This document shows positions 43,426-52,222 of a stretch of DNA of 64,000 bases, one piece after another. Every line of letters begins with the position of its first letter. Positions within the stretch are counted from its first letter, which is position 1. The translations under genes and the position numbers were made by a program. The notes under the pieces are model-generated. The model worked only from the letters and a program-made list of their open reading frames with translations, made no database searches and was not told the origin of the DNA. The DNA lies in NCBI GenBank assembly GCA_019117445.1, contig DWZS01000003.1, positions 35,810 through 99,809 on the forward strand, in the 5' to 3' direction. This stretch comes from Candidatus Limosilactobacillus excrementigallinarum. GTDB lineage: Bacteria > Bacillota > Bacilli > Lactobacillales > Lactobacillaceae.

Positions 43426-44304
43426 ATGACTAAAAAATTATATTCCGCACTATTAACTTCTTTCAACGCTGACGGGACCGTAAATGAAAAGGGAACCCGT
43501 GAAATTGTGCGGCATAATATTGATGTAAACCACGTTGATGGTTTGTACGTAGGTGGAAGCACCGGTGAAAACTTTATGCTGCAAACTGCAACTAAGAAGC
43601 GGATTTTTGAAATTGTGAAAGATGAAGCCGGCGATGATGTTGACTTAATCGCCCAAGTTGGTTCGATCGACTTACAAGAAGCAAAAGAATTAGCTAATTA
43701 CGTTGTTAATGACCTGGGATATAAGACAATTTCTGCAGTTACACCGTTCTACTACAACTTTAGTTTCCCAGAAATTAAGTACTACTACGATGAAATTGTT
43801 AAGGATGTCGATGCCAACTTAATTGTTTACTCTATTCCAGCATTAACGGGGGTTTCCCTCTCCTTGGATAATTTTGCTAAGTTATTTGAAAATCCCAAGA
43901 TTATTGGGGTTAAGTACACCAATGCCGATTTCTTCCTCCTCGAACGGCTTCGCAATCGTTTCCCAGATAAGAAGATTCTCTTCGGAACGGATGAAATGCT
44001 CTTACCAGCCCTTTCGTTAGGGGTGGATGGTGCAATTGGCTCCACTTATAACGTCAATGCGGCCCGGGCAAAGGCGGAAATTGAAGCCTTTGAAGCTGGT
44101 GATATGCAAAAGGCACTTAATATTCAACATGAAACGAATGACCTAATTTCCGCAATTCTTGGGAACGGTCTTTATCAAACAATCAAGTTATTGCTTCAAG
44201 ATATGGGAGTTGAAGCTGGTTACACTAAGGAACCAATGCATAAGCCGACTCCAGAAATGAAGACCACGGCAAGTGAAATTTATGCGAAGTTTTTAAAAAA
44301 CTAA
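43426..44304 (+). CDS. nanA: N-acetylneuraminate lyase
   Basis: 292 residues, DHDPS/NAL TIM barrel. GGSTGENF (43-50) binds the carboxylate, Tyr135 (VYSIP) and the Schiff-base Lys163 (GVKYTNADFF) are in place, and the GTDEMLL motif also fits NAL. It cleaves Neu5Ac to ManNAc and pyruvate. ATG 43426 follows AAAGGATGG; the ATG at 43417 is inside this SD. First gene of nanA-nanE-rpiR-nagB-nagA. Confidence 0.95.
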   Translation: MTKKLYSALLTSFNADGTVNEKGTREIVRHNIDVNHVDGLYVGGSTGENFMLQTATKKRIFEIVKDEAGDDVDLIAQVGSIDLQEAKELANYVVNDLGYKTISAVTPFYYNFSFPEIKYYYDEIVKDVDANLIVYSIPALTGVSLSLDNFAKLFENPKIIGVKYTNADFFLLERLRNRFPDKKILFGTDEMLLPALSLGVDGAIGSTYNVNAARAKAEIEAFEAGDMQKALNIQHETNDLISAILGNGLYQTIKLLLQDMGVEAGYTKEPMHKPTPEMKTTASEIYAKFLKN

Positions 44305-44325
44305 TTTAAAGAAGGCACTTAAATA

Positions 44326-45015
44326 ATGGAAAATACTTTTTTGAAGGCCACTAAAGGGAATTTAGTCGTATCCTGTCAGGCACTGCCTGGTGAACCACTG
44401 CATAGTTCATTTATTATGGCACGAATGGCGAGAGCTGCCAAGGAAGCGGGGGCTTCCGCAATTCGGGCTAATTCCGTTGTTGATATTCAAGCTATCCAAG
44501 ACGAAGCACATTTGCCCATGATTGGACTCGCTAAAGTGGACTATGACGATTCACCAGTTTACATTACGCCGACAATGAAAGAAATGCGGGCGGTTGCAAG
44601 TACTGGCTGTGAAGTCGTTGCTTGTGACGTTACTGGTCGTCCACGGCCCCATGGTGAAAAATTAGCGGAAATTGTTGACCAAATGCGGAAAGAATTTCCA
44701 AACACTTTACTCATGGCAGACACAGACTGTATTGACAGTGTTAAAATTGCTAATGACCTCGGCTTTGATATTATTGGCACCACAATGCACGGTTACACGC
44801 CAGCAACTGAAGGGATGAACGTTGCGGACGATGACTTTGCCTACCTTAAAAAGGTGGTCAAAACTGCTGAACATCCGGTGATTGCGGAAGGTAAAATTGA
44901 CCGCCCAGAAAAGGCAAAACGATGCATTGAACTTGGCTGCCATGCGGTCGTGGTTGGTGGGGCCATAACGCGCCCACTGCAAATTGCCACGGGATTTGTC
45001 AATGCTCTTAAATAA
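44326..45015 (+). CDS. nanE: N-acetylmannosamine-6-phosphate 2-epimerase
   Basis: 229 residues, ribulose-phosphate-binding barrel. VSCQALPGEPLHSS, GASAIRANSVVDI, IIGTTMHGYT and AEGKIDRPEKA are family hallmarks, with the conserved Lys in IGLAKVDY. It converts ManNAc-6-P to GlcNAc-6-P. Follows nanA after 21 bp, and precedes the regulator gene by 20 bp. Confidence 0.95.
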   Translation: MENTFLKATKGNLVVSCQALPGEPLHSSFIMARMARAAKEAGASAIRANSVVDIQAIQDEAHLPMIGLAKVDYDDSPVYITPTMKEMRAVASTGCEVVACDVTGRPRPHGEKLAEIVDQMRKEFPNTLLMADTDCIDSVKIANDLGFDIIGTTMHGYTPATEGMNVADDDFAYLKKVVKTAEHPVIAEGKIDRPEKAKRCIELGCHAVVVGGAITRPLQIATGFVNALK

Positions 45016-45035
45016 CTAGTAAGGAATGATGATGG

Positions 45036-45893
45036 ATGTCTGCACGTTTTATGGAACAAGTCCAAAACCTCTTTATTAACCTGCCACGACAGGAAAAAAA
45101 GGTGGCCCGCGTGACGCTGCAAAAACCAGAGTTGGTACGGCGTATGAACATTACCGAACTCGCTAATCAGGCTGGCGTTGGGGTTGCTACGGTGAGCCGC
45201 TTTACCAAACGGGTCGGTTGCAAAAATTTTGCGGACTTTAAACTTGCATTGGTCACACCAGATACGATGCAGCGGGAATCGGAGCAGAATGTTTCTACAC
45301 CGAATGATATCCATAATTATTATCAAAAAATTCTGGCGGAGACGATGGCGATGGTTTCTACTAAGCAGCTCCGGCAAGCCGCTAATTTGATCCATGGCGC
45401 AAAGCGGGTGTATGTTTTTGGAATTGGTAGTTCCGGCTATAATGCTCAAGAGTTTGCCCAACGTTTAATGCGGATGGGTAAGCCCGCTTTTGCGATGACG
45501 GAAAGTAATATGATGACGATTGCCAGTGCCACAATGCAAGACAACGATATCGTAATTGCCTTGTCTGTCTCTGGGAGCACCCCAGAAGTATGTTCTGCTG
45601 TTCGGGATAGTCGTAAAAATGGGGCAACAATTATTGCGGTGACCGCTTTTAAAAATAGTTTGCTTGGTAAAATGAGTGACTTACTATTTCAGATTAAAAG
45701 TACAGAATTAGTGGGTGATTATGACTTTATTAATTCGCAATTTGCGGTGACCTACGTGATTGATATGCTGACGCAAATGTTACTTCAATTTACGGATTTT
45801 CGCGCAACAATGAATAAGACGGTGGAAGCCATTTTAGTAACGAAGGAACAAACCACCGGACGAAATCATCACCGCCAGAATCATGATGAATAA
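45036..45893 (+). CDS. RpiR-family regulator of sialic acid catabolism
   Basis: 285 residues. An N-terminal helix-turn-helix ([25 protein letters not shown]) is followed by a SIS sugar-phosphate-binding domain ([24 protein letters not shown]..., [11 protein letters not shown]). Such proteins often respond to ManNAc-6-P or GlcN-6-P. Being placed between nanE and nagB, it is likely a NanR-type controller of both divergent transcripts. SD AAGGAATG. Confidence 0.9.
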   Translation: MSARFMEQVQNLFINLPRQEKKVARVTLQKPELVRRMNITELANQAGVGVATVSRFTKRVGCKNFADFKLALVTPDTMQRESEQNVSTPNDIHNYYQKILAETMAMVSTKQLRQAANLIHGAKRVYVFGIGSSGYNAQEFAQRLMRMGKPAFAMTESNMMTIASATMQDNDIVIALSVSGSTPEVCSAVRDSRKNGATIIAVTAFKNSLLGKMSDLLFQIKSTELVGDYDFINSQFAVTYVIDMLTQMLLQFTDFRATMNKTVEAILVTKEQTTGRNHHRQNHDE

Positions 45894-45913
45894 AACGGAA
45901 AGGAAATTTTGTG

Positions 45914-46627
45914 ATGAATGTAATTGTGGTCAAGAACGCCGCTGAAGGCGGTCAAAAAGGGGCAGAAATCTTCATGACCGCGTGGCAAAATGGAGCGAAA
46001 GTCTTTGGCCTCGCCACCGGAAGTACCCCGTTGACGACTTATGCCGAACTTTGCAGCAGTGCAATTGATTTTCGGAAGTGTACGTCGGTTAACCTTGATG
46101 AGTATGTTGGCTTGGGGCCGGATGACGAACAAAGTTATGCCTACTTTATGCAAAAACACCTCTTTAACCAAAAACCGTTTGCTCACTCATACATTCCCAA
46201 TGGGCTCGCGCCTGATTTAACTAAAGAAGTGGTCCGCTACGATCAAATTATTGCGGATCATTCAGTGGATTTACAGATTTTAGGAATTGGGCGGAACGGG
46301 CACATTGGTTTTAATGAACCTGGGACCTCGTTTGATAGCACCACCCACGAGGTGCAGCTCACGCAATCCACGATTGATGCCAATTCACGGTTCTTTGCTA
46401 ATGAAGCTGACGTTCCCCGTTCTGCATTGTCCATGGGGATGGCTTCAATTATGCAAGCCCACCAAATTCTTTTAGAAGCATATGGTGATGCAAAGGCGGA
46501 TGCGATTGCTAAAGCAATTGAGGGACCCGTCACTGAAGATGTACCGGCAAGTATTTTACAACGGCATCCGAATGTCACCATCGTTATTGATGAAGCAGCT
46601 GCACAAAAGCTGCATGGACAATACTAA
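45914..46627 (+). CDS. nagB: Glucosamine-6-phosphate deaminase
   Basis: 237 residues. ATGSTPL binds phosphate, NLDEYVGL contains the catalytic Asp, and [12 protein letters not shown] carries the ring-opening His. It makes fructose-6-P and ammonia from GlcN-6-P. The ATG at 45914 follows AAAGGAAA; the overlapping GTG at 45911 is less likely. Placed in a nan operon, so this is a dedicated copy or the only one. Confidence 0.93.
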   Translation: MNVIVVKNAAEGGQKGAEIFMTAWQNGAKVFGLATGSTPLTTYAELCSSAIDFRKCTSVNLDEYVGLGPDDEQSYAYFMQKHLFNQKPFAHSYIPNGLAPDLTKEVVRYDQIIADHSVDLQILGIGRNGHIGFNEPGTSFDSTTHEVQLTQSTIDANSRFFANEADVPRSALSMGMASIMQAHQILLEAYGDAKADAIAKAIEGPVTEDVPASILQRHPNVTIVIDEAAAQKLHGQY

Positions 46628-46638
46628 GGAGTCGTAAA

Positions 46639-47775
46639 ATGCAAACTGTCATTAAACATGCTGATATTTATACTGGGGAAGAAGTCATTAAAGATGGTTA
46701 TATTCGTTTTAACCGCCAGGTGCTTGCTGTTGGTCCAATGATCGAATACCAGCCGGAAGCGGCTGACGAAAAGATCATTGACGGTCACGAGCGGATTATT
46801 GTTCCTGGCTTCATTGATGTCCATAGCCATGGTGGTTATGGGATTGATACGATGGATGCTGATCCGAAGAAAATCAACGAAATGGTCACCCAGGTCACGA
46901 AAAATGAAGGGGTTACTACCTTCTTTCCCACTACAGTCACTCAATCGGTGGAAAACATTAACCGGGCAATGGAAGGGATTCGTGAAGCGGCCAAAATGAA
47001 TCCAGTAATTAAGGGGACTCATTTGGAAGGACCTTTCGTCTGCGTTGAATATAAGGGCGCTCAGCCTGAACAGTACATTCAGGATCCTGATTACCGACTG
47101 CTTGAACACTGGAATGAATTATCCGGTGGTCTCGTCAAGATGATTACCTATGCTCCCGAAAAACCAGGTGCTCGTGAACTGGAAGAATATTGCCTGAGCC
47201 ATAACATTGTACCGTCTGCAGGTCACTCGAATGCGACGCGTGAAGAAATGAAGCATTCGCTGGCTAGTCACATTACCCACTTGTATAACGCCCAACGGGG
47301 AATGCGGCACCGTGAGCCCGGTCTGACGGGGGACGCTTTGATGGAAGATAATCTCTACACTGAAATCATTGCGGATGGCTTCCATGTTGTTCCAGATATG
47401 ATCCGGCTAGCTTATCAGATTAAAGGTCCAGATCGAATGGAATTGATTACCGATTCCTTACGGGCGAAGGGGATGCCTGAGGGGATTTCAGAATTAGGTG
47501 GTCAGAAGGTCATTGTTAAGGATCATCAAGCGCGACTTGAGAATGGTCACCTGGCCGGTTCCATTTTGCAATATAACCTAGCGTTTAAGAATATTGTTGA
47601 TTTCACGGATTGTGGGATTGCAAATGCAGTCAAAATGTCATCAGTTAATCAGGCTCGTGAGTTTAACCTGCCTACTAAAGGTGGTTTAACTGTTGGCAAG
47701 GATGCCGATTTGAATATATTTGATCAGGACTTAAATTTGCAAACTACCTATAGTTATGGTCACCAAATGAACTAA
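46639..47775 (+). CDS. nagA: N-acetylglucosamine-6-phosphate deacetylase
   Basis: 378 residues, amidohydrolase. DVHSHGGYG (metal His), HLEGPFV (metal Glu), AGHSNAT (His) and THLYNAQRGMRHREPG (His) define the family; catalytic Asp lies in LITDSL. It deacetylates GlcNAc-6-P to GlcN-6-P, substrate for NagB. Common family HLFNAM is HLYNAQ here. Last gene of the plus-strand nan/nag operon. Confidence 0.94.
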   Translation: MQTVIKHADIYTGEEVIKDGYIRFNRQVLAVGPMIEYQPEAADEKIIDGHERIIVPGFIDVHSHGGYGIDTMDADPKKINEMVTQVTKNEGVTTFFPTTVTQSVENINRAMEGIREAAKMNPVIKGTHLEGPFVCVEYKGAQPEQYIQDPDYRLLEHWNELSGGLVKMITYAPEKPGARELEEYCLSHNIVPSAGHSNATREEMKHSLASHITHLYNAQRGMRHREPGLTGDALMEDNLYTEIIADGFHVVPDMIRLAYQIKGPDRMELITDSLRAKGMPEGISELGGQKVIVKDHQARLENGHLAGSILQYNLAFKNIVDFTDCGIANAVKMSSVNQAREFNLPTKGGLTVGKDADLNIFDQDLNLQTTYSYGHQMN

Positions 47776-47808
47776 ATTAATAACACCAAACACTCCTTTA
47801 GAATACGA

Positions 47809-47861
47809 AAAAAACAAGTCTGCCATTACGGGATGAATCTCGTTTGACAGGCTTGTTTTTT
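47809..47861. terminator. Bidirectional terminator after nagA
   Basis: AAAAACAAG.CTG / CAG.CTTGTTTTT hairpin with A and T flanks, between convergent nagA and mleR. Confidence 0.85.
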
Positions 47862-48750
47862 ATTTGGGCGAATAGTTGGTAAGCAATTTCCAGAGGGTTT
47901 GTTTAGCATTGTTGAATGCAGCGGTATTCCGCCGGACGCATGAGATCAGAAATTCAGGCTTTTCACTGTCCAAAAGGGGAATTTGAACTAAGTCATTCGA
48001 GGGCAGAATTGCTAGACTAGTCAGATATGAAATCCCGATGTTTTCAGCCACCATGGATTTAATAACGTGAACGTCGGTGGTTTTGTAGACCGTGCGTGGT
48101 CGAATATGGTTAATTCTGGCCATCATCCGAAATGCTTGGTTATGGACAAACCCTTCGTCCAAACTAATAAACTTTTCTTTCGCTAGTTCGCGAAAATAAA
48201 TTCCGGTCTTGGCCTTGGCTGCGAGTGGATGGTGACGTGAAACGATGATATTGATTGGTTCTCGTAAAATTGTCGTACTGGTAAGCCGGGGATAGTTTAA
48301 CGGAACGAGCGATCCCAAGAGCGCTAAGTCAATATCACCACGCCTGAGCATGGCTAATAACTCGGTAGATCCATGTTCAAAAACTTCGAGTTGGGTCATT
48401 AATTGGTGATGCATTAATAACGGCGTTAGTGGTGGGAAAAAGTAGTTACCAATAATTGGCGGTAAGCCGAAGCGAATCTGCTGTTTCTGATTGTTTTCAA
48501 TATCTTTACGGGCAATTTCTAATTCACTCAGGATGATGGCAACGTGATGGTCAAATTGCTGACCGTTCTTGGTGATGACAATTTCGTGGTGGGACTGGTC
48601 TCGGATGAAGAAAGAAGTCTGCAATTCATTTTCTAGACGTTTAATCGCGTTGGTAATGGTGGGTTGGGTAACGTTAAATTTAGCGGCCACTTTAGAAAAG
48701 TTTTTTACTTTTGCTAGTTCATGATAATATTCTAAATCATTAATATTCAT
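47860..48750 (-). CDS. mleR: LysR-family regulator of the malolactic operon
   Basis: 296 residues. N-terminal winged helix (NINDLEYYHELAKVKNFSKVAAKFNVTQPTITNAIKRLENEL) and a substrate-binding domain with PxxxxLL-type elements. It is divergent from mleS, as in Lactococcus, and most likely activates mleS-mleP with L-malate. The 128-148 bp shared region contains T-N11-A type elements. SD GAGGCAATTT is modest. Confidence 0.9.
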   Translation of the reverse strand: MNINDLEYYHELAKVKNFSKVAAKFNVTQPTITNAIKRLENELQTSFFIRDQSHHEIVITKNGQQFDHHVAIILSELEIARKDIENNQKQQIRFGLPPIIGNYFFPPLTPLLMHHQLMTQLEVFEHGSTELLAMLRRGDIDLALLGSLVPLNYPRLTSTTILREPINIIVSRHHPLAAKAKTGIYFRELAKEKFISLDEGFVHNQAFRMMARINHIRPRTVYKTTDVHVIKSMVAENIGISYLTSLAILPSNDLVQIPLLDSEKPEFLISCVRRNTAAFNNAKQTLWKLLTNYSPK

Positions 48751-48801
48751 TTTAAATTGCCTCTATATCAACAAATTGATTCGCTCATATAATTATTTTT
48801 T

Positions 48802-48847
48802 ATTATACTACAATGATTTGACTATAGTCTTGGCCGTTTTTTAGAAT
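48802..48847. promoter_or_regulatory. Divergent mleR/mleS promoter region
   Basis: mleS: -35 TTGACT (48818-48823), 18-bp spacer, -10 TAGAAT (48842-48847). mleR (minus): -10 TATAAT at 48802-48807. LysR-type T-N11-A candidates lie around ATAAT...ATTAT (48789-48805) and GATT...AATC (48848-48870). Confidence 0.55.
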
Positions 48848-48898
48848 GATTGCGTAAATTAGTGATAATCATAATTTGTGAGAAAGGAAATGAGATCA

Positions 48899-50521
48899 AT
48901 GAAAGCAATGGAAATCTTGAATAACCCTTATTTAAATAAGGGGACTGCGTTTACGATGGATGAACGGAAGAAATTAGGCTTGTTGGGGGCACTGCCAGCT
49001 AAGGTGCAAACCTTGCAAGAACAGGCTGATGAAACTTACGCTCAATTCCAAACTAAACCAGCAGAATTACCACAACGGCAATTCTTGATGGAAATTTTTA
49101 ACACCAATCGGACATTGTTCTTCTACTTGATGGGACAACATATTGTAGAATTCATGCCGATTGTTTATGATCCAGTCATTGCGGAATCAATTGAAAACTA
49201 CAGCAATATTTTCATTCAACCACAACAAGCTGCCTTTTTGTCGGTCGATGATCAAGATAACGTTGAAGAGAGTTTGAAAAATGCTGCTGATGGTCGGGAC
49301 ATTCGTTTAATTGTTGTTACCGATGCTGAAGGGATCCTTGGTATTGGTGACTGGGGTGTCAACGGTGTTGACATTGCTGTTGGTAAACTGATGGTATATA
49401 CTGCCGCTGCCGGGATTGATCCATCTCAAGTGTTGGCCGTTTCCTTGGACGCTGGGACAAACAATCAAGCATTGTTGGATGATCCGATGTACCTTGGTAA
49501 TCGTCACAAGCGGGTTTATGGTGACGAATACTACGCACTGGTGGATAAGTTTGTTCAATCTGCCCGTAAGTTGTTCCCAGAAGCATTACTGCACTTTGAA
49601 GACTTTGGGCGCTCCAATGCGGCTGTTATCTTGAACAAGTACAAGGATGAAATGCCAGTCTTCAATGATGACATTCAAGGAACAGGGATTATCGCTTTAG
49701 CTGGTGTGCTTGGTGCATTGAACATCTCGAAGGAAAAATTAGTAGATCAAAAGTTCTTAACGTTTGGTGCTGGAACTGCTGGTATGGGCATTGCGAAGAT
49801 GCTTTATGATGAAATGGTGCGTCAAGGGGCCGATCCAGCAGAAGCAAAGAAGCACTTCTACTTAGTTGATGTACAAGGTCTGCTTTTCAATGACACTCCA
49901 GATCTGACACCGGAACAAAAGGAATTTACCCGGGACAGGAGTGAATTTAGCAATGCGGGTGAATTAACCGACCTCTTATCAGTGGTTAAGGCAGTTCATC
50001 CAACGGTTATGATCGGGACTTCCAAGCAGCCAGGTGCCTTTACTGAAGCGGTCGTTAAAGAAATGGCGGCCCACACTGAACGACCAATTATCTTCCCAAT
50101 TTCCAACCCAACGAAATTGATCGAGGCCATGCCAGCCGATTTGATTAAGTGGACAGATGGACGAGTGTTGACCGCTACTGGGATCCCAGTCGATCCCGTT
50201 GAATACAAGGGTGTTACCTACACGATTGGTCAAGCCAATAATGCCCTTGTTTATCCAGGAGTTGGTTTTGGGGCGATTGCTGCCAAGGCTAGCCAAGTCA
50301 ATGAAACGATGCTGGCTGCCGCTGCCCATGCACTAGGTGGAATTGTTGACCCAAGTGAACCTGGTGCGGCAGTGTTACCACCAGTTGCTAAATTAGAAGA
50401 CTTCACCACCCGAGTATCTGAAATTGTGGCCCAGTCGGCAATTGAACAAGGATTAGCTGGCGATGGTATTACTGATGCTAAGAAGGCTGTTGCAGATCTC
50501 AAGTGGGAAGCTAAGTATTAA
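48899..50521 (+). CDS. mleS: Malolactic enzyme
   Basis: 540 residues, the size of the Lactococcus and lactobacillar malolactic enzymes. The malic-enzyme N-domain ([22 protein letters not shown]), the metal-site stretch [21 protein letters not shown] and the NAD-binding [16 protein letters not shown] are all present. It decarboxylates L-malate to L-lactate and CO2 without net redox. ATG 48899 lies 10 nt after AAAGGA; two earlier starts overlap the SD. mleP follows after 23 bp. Confusion with NAD-malic enzyme is excluded mainly by the mleR/mleP context. Confidence 0.93.
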   Translation: MKAMEILNNPYLNKGTAFTMDERKKLGLLGALPAKVQTLQEQADETYAQFQTKPAELPQRQFLMEIFNTNRTLFFYLMGQHIVEFMPIVYDPVIAESIENYSNIFIQPQQAAFLSVDDQDNVEESLKNAADGRDIRLIVVTDAEGILGIGDWGVNGVDIAVGKLMVYTAAAGIDPSQVLAVSLDAGTNNQALLDDPMYLGNRHKRVYGDEYYALVDKFVQSARKLFPEALLHFEDFGRSNAAVILNKYKDEMPVFNDDIQGTGIIALAGVLGALNISKEKLVDQKFLTFGAGTAGMGIAKMLYDEMVRQGADPAEAKKHFYLVDVQGLLFNDTPDLTPEQKEFTRDRSEFSNAGELTDLLSVVKAVHPTVMIGTSKQPGAFTEAVVKEMAAHTERPIIFPISNPTKLIEAMPADLIKWTDGRVLTATGIPVDPVEYKGVTYTIGQANNALVYPGVGFGAIAAKASQVNETMLAAAAHALGGIVDPSEPGAAVLPPVAKLEDFTTRVSEIVAQSAIEQGLAGDGITDAKKAVADLKWEAKY

Positions 50522-50544
50522 TTCATAGTAAGGGAGATTGAGCA

Positions 50545-51513
50545 ATGTCTGTATTTTTAACGTCCGTTTCGAGTGTCGTTGAAATTGTCCTAATTATGGC
50601 ATTGGGATATATTTTACGACGAAATAATTGGTTTGCTGATTCTTTTGGTGGCAATATTGCATCGTTGATTACGAAGATTGCCTTACCAGCATCCATTTTC
50701 ATGAGTGTCATGAAGTATCTTACTAAGGATAAGCTCCTTGGCTTAGGGATTGGGATTATTTTCCCAGCATTAGCAGTGATTGTCAGCTACCTAGTGGCTT
50801 TTGCAGCTGTGAAGTTGTTTAAGATTCGACCAGGTCGCCGCGGAATCTTTATTAATGCTGTGGCGAACGCCAACACGATTTTTATCGGGATGCCATTGAA
50901 CACCGCTTTATTTGGAAATAAGGCCATGTCTTATTTCTTGATCTACTACATCGTTAACACGGTTTCGACATGGGCATTTGGGGTTTATCTAATCCAAAAT
51001 GACGACCCAACGGCTGATGGTCAAAAGAAGCAACGTGATCATATTAACTGGTCCAAACTATTACCAATGCCACTAGTTGGTTTTATCTTTTCCATCATCT
51101 GGCTCTTAATTGGGATTCCAGTGCCAAACTTTATTGGCCAGACGTTATCATACGTGGGTAGTTTAGTTACTCCACTATCGTTGATTTACATTGGGATTGT
51201 CTTGTATGATGCGGGATTGAATAATTTCCGTTTCGAACGGGATTCTGTATTGGCATTAATTGGTCGGTTTATCATTTCGCCACTGGCTTTGATTATTTTG
51301 ATCAAGCTTGGTATGGGAATGGGTGTTCATTTGCCAAGTTTAATGCGGCAAACATTAGTTGTTCAATCAGCAACGCCAATGTTGGCGGTATTACCAATTT
51401 TGGCTAAAGAAGCCCATGGTGATGTTAAGTACGCTACGGATGTCGTGGTTATGAGTACGGTTCTCTTTGTGGTAGTTGTTCCAATTTTGATGGCAATTCT
51501 GCAATTTGTTTAA
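50545..51513 (+). CDS. mleP: Malate permease, AEC family
   Basis: 322 residues with ten membrane segments in two inverted halves, typical of auxin efflux carrier-type MleP. NANTIFIGMPL, with the broken-helix N-x-N, and ATPMLAVLPI are the core motifs. It exchanges malate and lactate, so decarboxylation builds proton motive force. Located 23 bp after mleS. Confidence 0.9.
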   Translation: MSVFLTSVSSVVEIVLIMALGYILRRNNWFADSFGGNIASLITKIALPASIFMSVMKYLTKDKLLGLGIGIIFPALAVIVSYLVAFAAVKLFKIRPGRRGIFINAVANANTIFIGMPLNTALFGNKAMSYFLIYYIVNTVSTWAFGVYLIQNDDPTADGQKKQRDHINWSKLLPMPLVGFIFSIIWLLIGIPVPNFIGQTLSYVGSLVTPLSLIYIGIVLYDAGLNNFRFERDSVLALIGRFIISPLALIILIKLGMGMGVHLPSLMRQTLVVQSATPMLAVLPILAKEAHGDVKYATDVVVMSTVLFVVVVPILMAILQFV

Positions 51514-51524
51514 ATTAAAGCTAT

Positions 51525-51557
51525 TAAGGCGACGAGTTTTCTCGTCGCCTTTTTTAA
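51525..51557 (+). terminator. Terminator of the malolactic operon
   Basis: AAGGCGACGAG-TTTT-CTCGTCGCCTT perfect stem with a T tract. Confidence 0.92.
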
Positions 51558-51560
51558 TTC

Positions 51561-51635
51561 GACACTTTTCAAAAATGTCAGATTGTGCTACTATTCTCCT
51601 TGTTAGTTTTGAAATAAGACAAATTTAAAATTTGT
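51561..51635 (+). promoter_or_regulatory. TetR/Pip promoter with two palindromes
   Basis: GACACTTTTCAAAAATGTC (51561-51579) overlaps the -35 (TTTTCA, 51566-51571) of an extended -10 TGcTACTAT (51586-51594). The perfect palindrome ACAAATTTAAAATTTGT (51619-51635) lies just before the SD. Both are probable TetR-family operator sites. Confidence 0.65.
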
Positions 51636-51653
51636 TTCAGGAGGAGAATGAAC

Positions 51654-52208
51654 ATGGCTGAACTTACGAGAACAGAGCGGGACTTTCAGCGGGCACTATT
51701 GCACCTGCTAGAAGACCATTCCTTCCTGTCGTTATCTGTCGAACAGATTTGTCAGGAAACAATGATGCACCGCAGCAGTTTTTATCGCTATTTTAATGAT
51801 AAATATGATTTATTGAAGCACACGGTTAATACTAAAATTACCAATTTAATTGACGAGAGTGACTCTTCTGCGGATGAATTGGTCAATGTGGTGGATTATC
51901 TATGTTCCCATAAAACGGTGATGCGTAATTTAGCGACGAGTAATGCTAATAGCTCACTATATCCAACGATGGTGAATATTTTGGCTGACATCATGTTGAA
52001 CCGTTACGAAGCGGGGATTGATGATCGCTTGGTCAAAAGCATTGGGACGTTTGATAATCCAGAAACCACCGCTTACATGCTCAGTTCGAGCATTGTTGGG
52101 GCATTTTATTGGTGGCGGAACCAGGATTATGCAACGTCTAAGCAGACCATTATCAAACACGCCAACATGTTTATTGATTGGTTAACCGCTAAGGGGAAGG
52201 CTGAATAG
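51654..52208 (+). CDS. TetR-family regulator
   Basis: 184 residues. The helix-turn-helix is LSVEQICQETMMHRSSFYRYFNDKYDLLKH; the C-terminal domain resembles the TetR_C type seen with Pip/YhgE genes. ATG 51654 follows GGAGGAG by 7 nt; the ATG at 51648 is too near. It precedes the YhgE/Pip gene by 14 bp, so it should control its own operon, probably through the two palindromes upstream. Confidence 0.88.
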   Translation: MAELTRTERDFQRALLHLLEDHSFLSLSVEQICQETMMHRSSFYRYFNDKYDLLKHTVNTKITNLIDESDSSADELVNVVDYLCSHKTVMRNLATSNANSSLYPTMVNILADIMLNRYEAGIDDRLVKSIGTFDNPETTAYMLSSSIVGAFYWWRNQDYATSKQTIIKHANMFIDWLTAKGKAE

Positions 52209-52222
52209 TTAAAGGTGAAAAT

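Noticed and set aside
44841..45461. 206-residue minus-strand ORF antisense to nanE and rpiR
   Set aside because: No SD, composition not protein-like, and both plus-strand genes are clear family members.
49979..50329. 116-residue minus-strand ORF inside mleS
   Set aside because: Shadow frame of a strongly conserved enzyme; Trp/Ser/Gly-rich composition and no SD.
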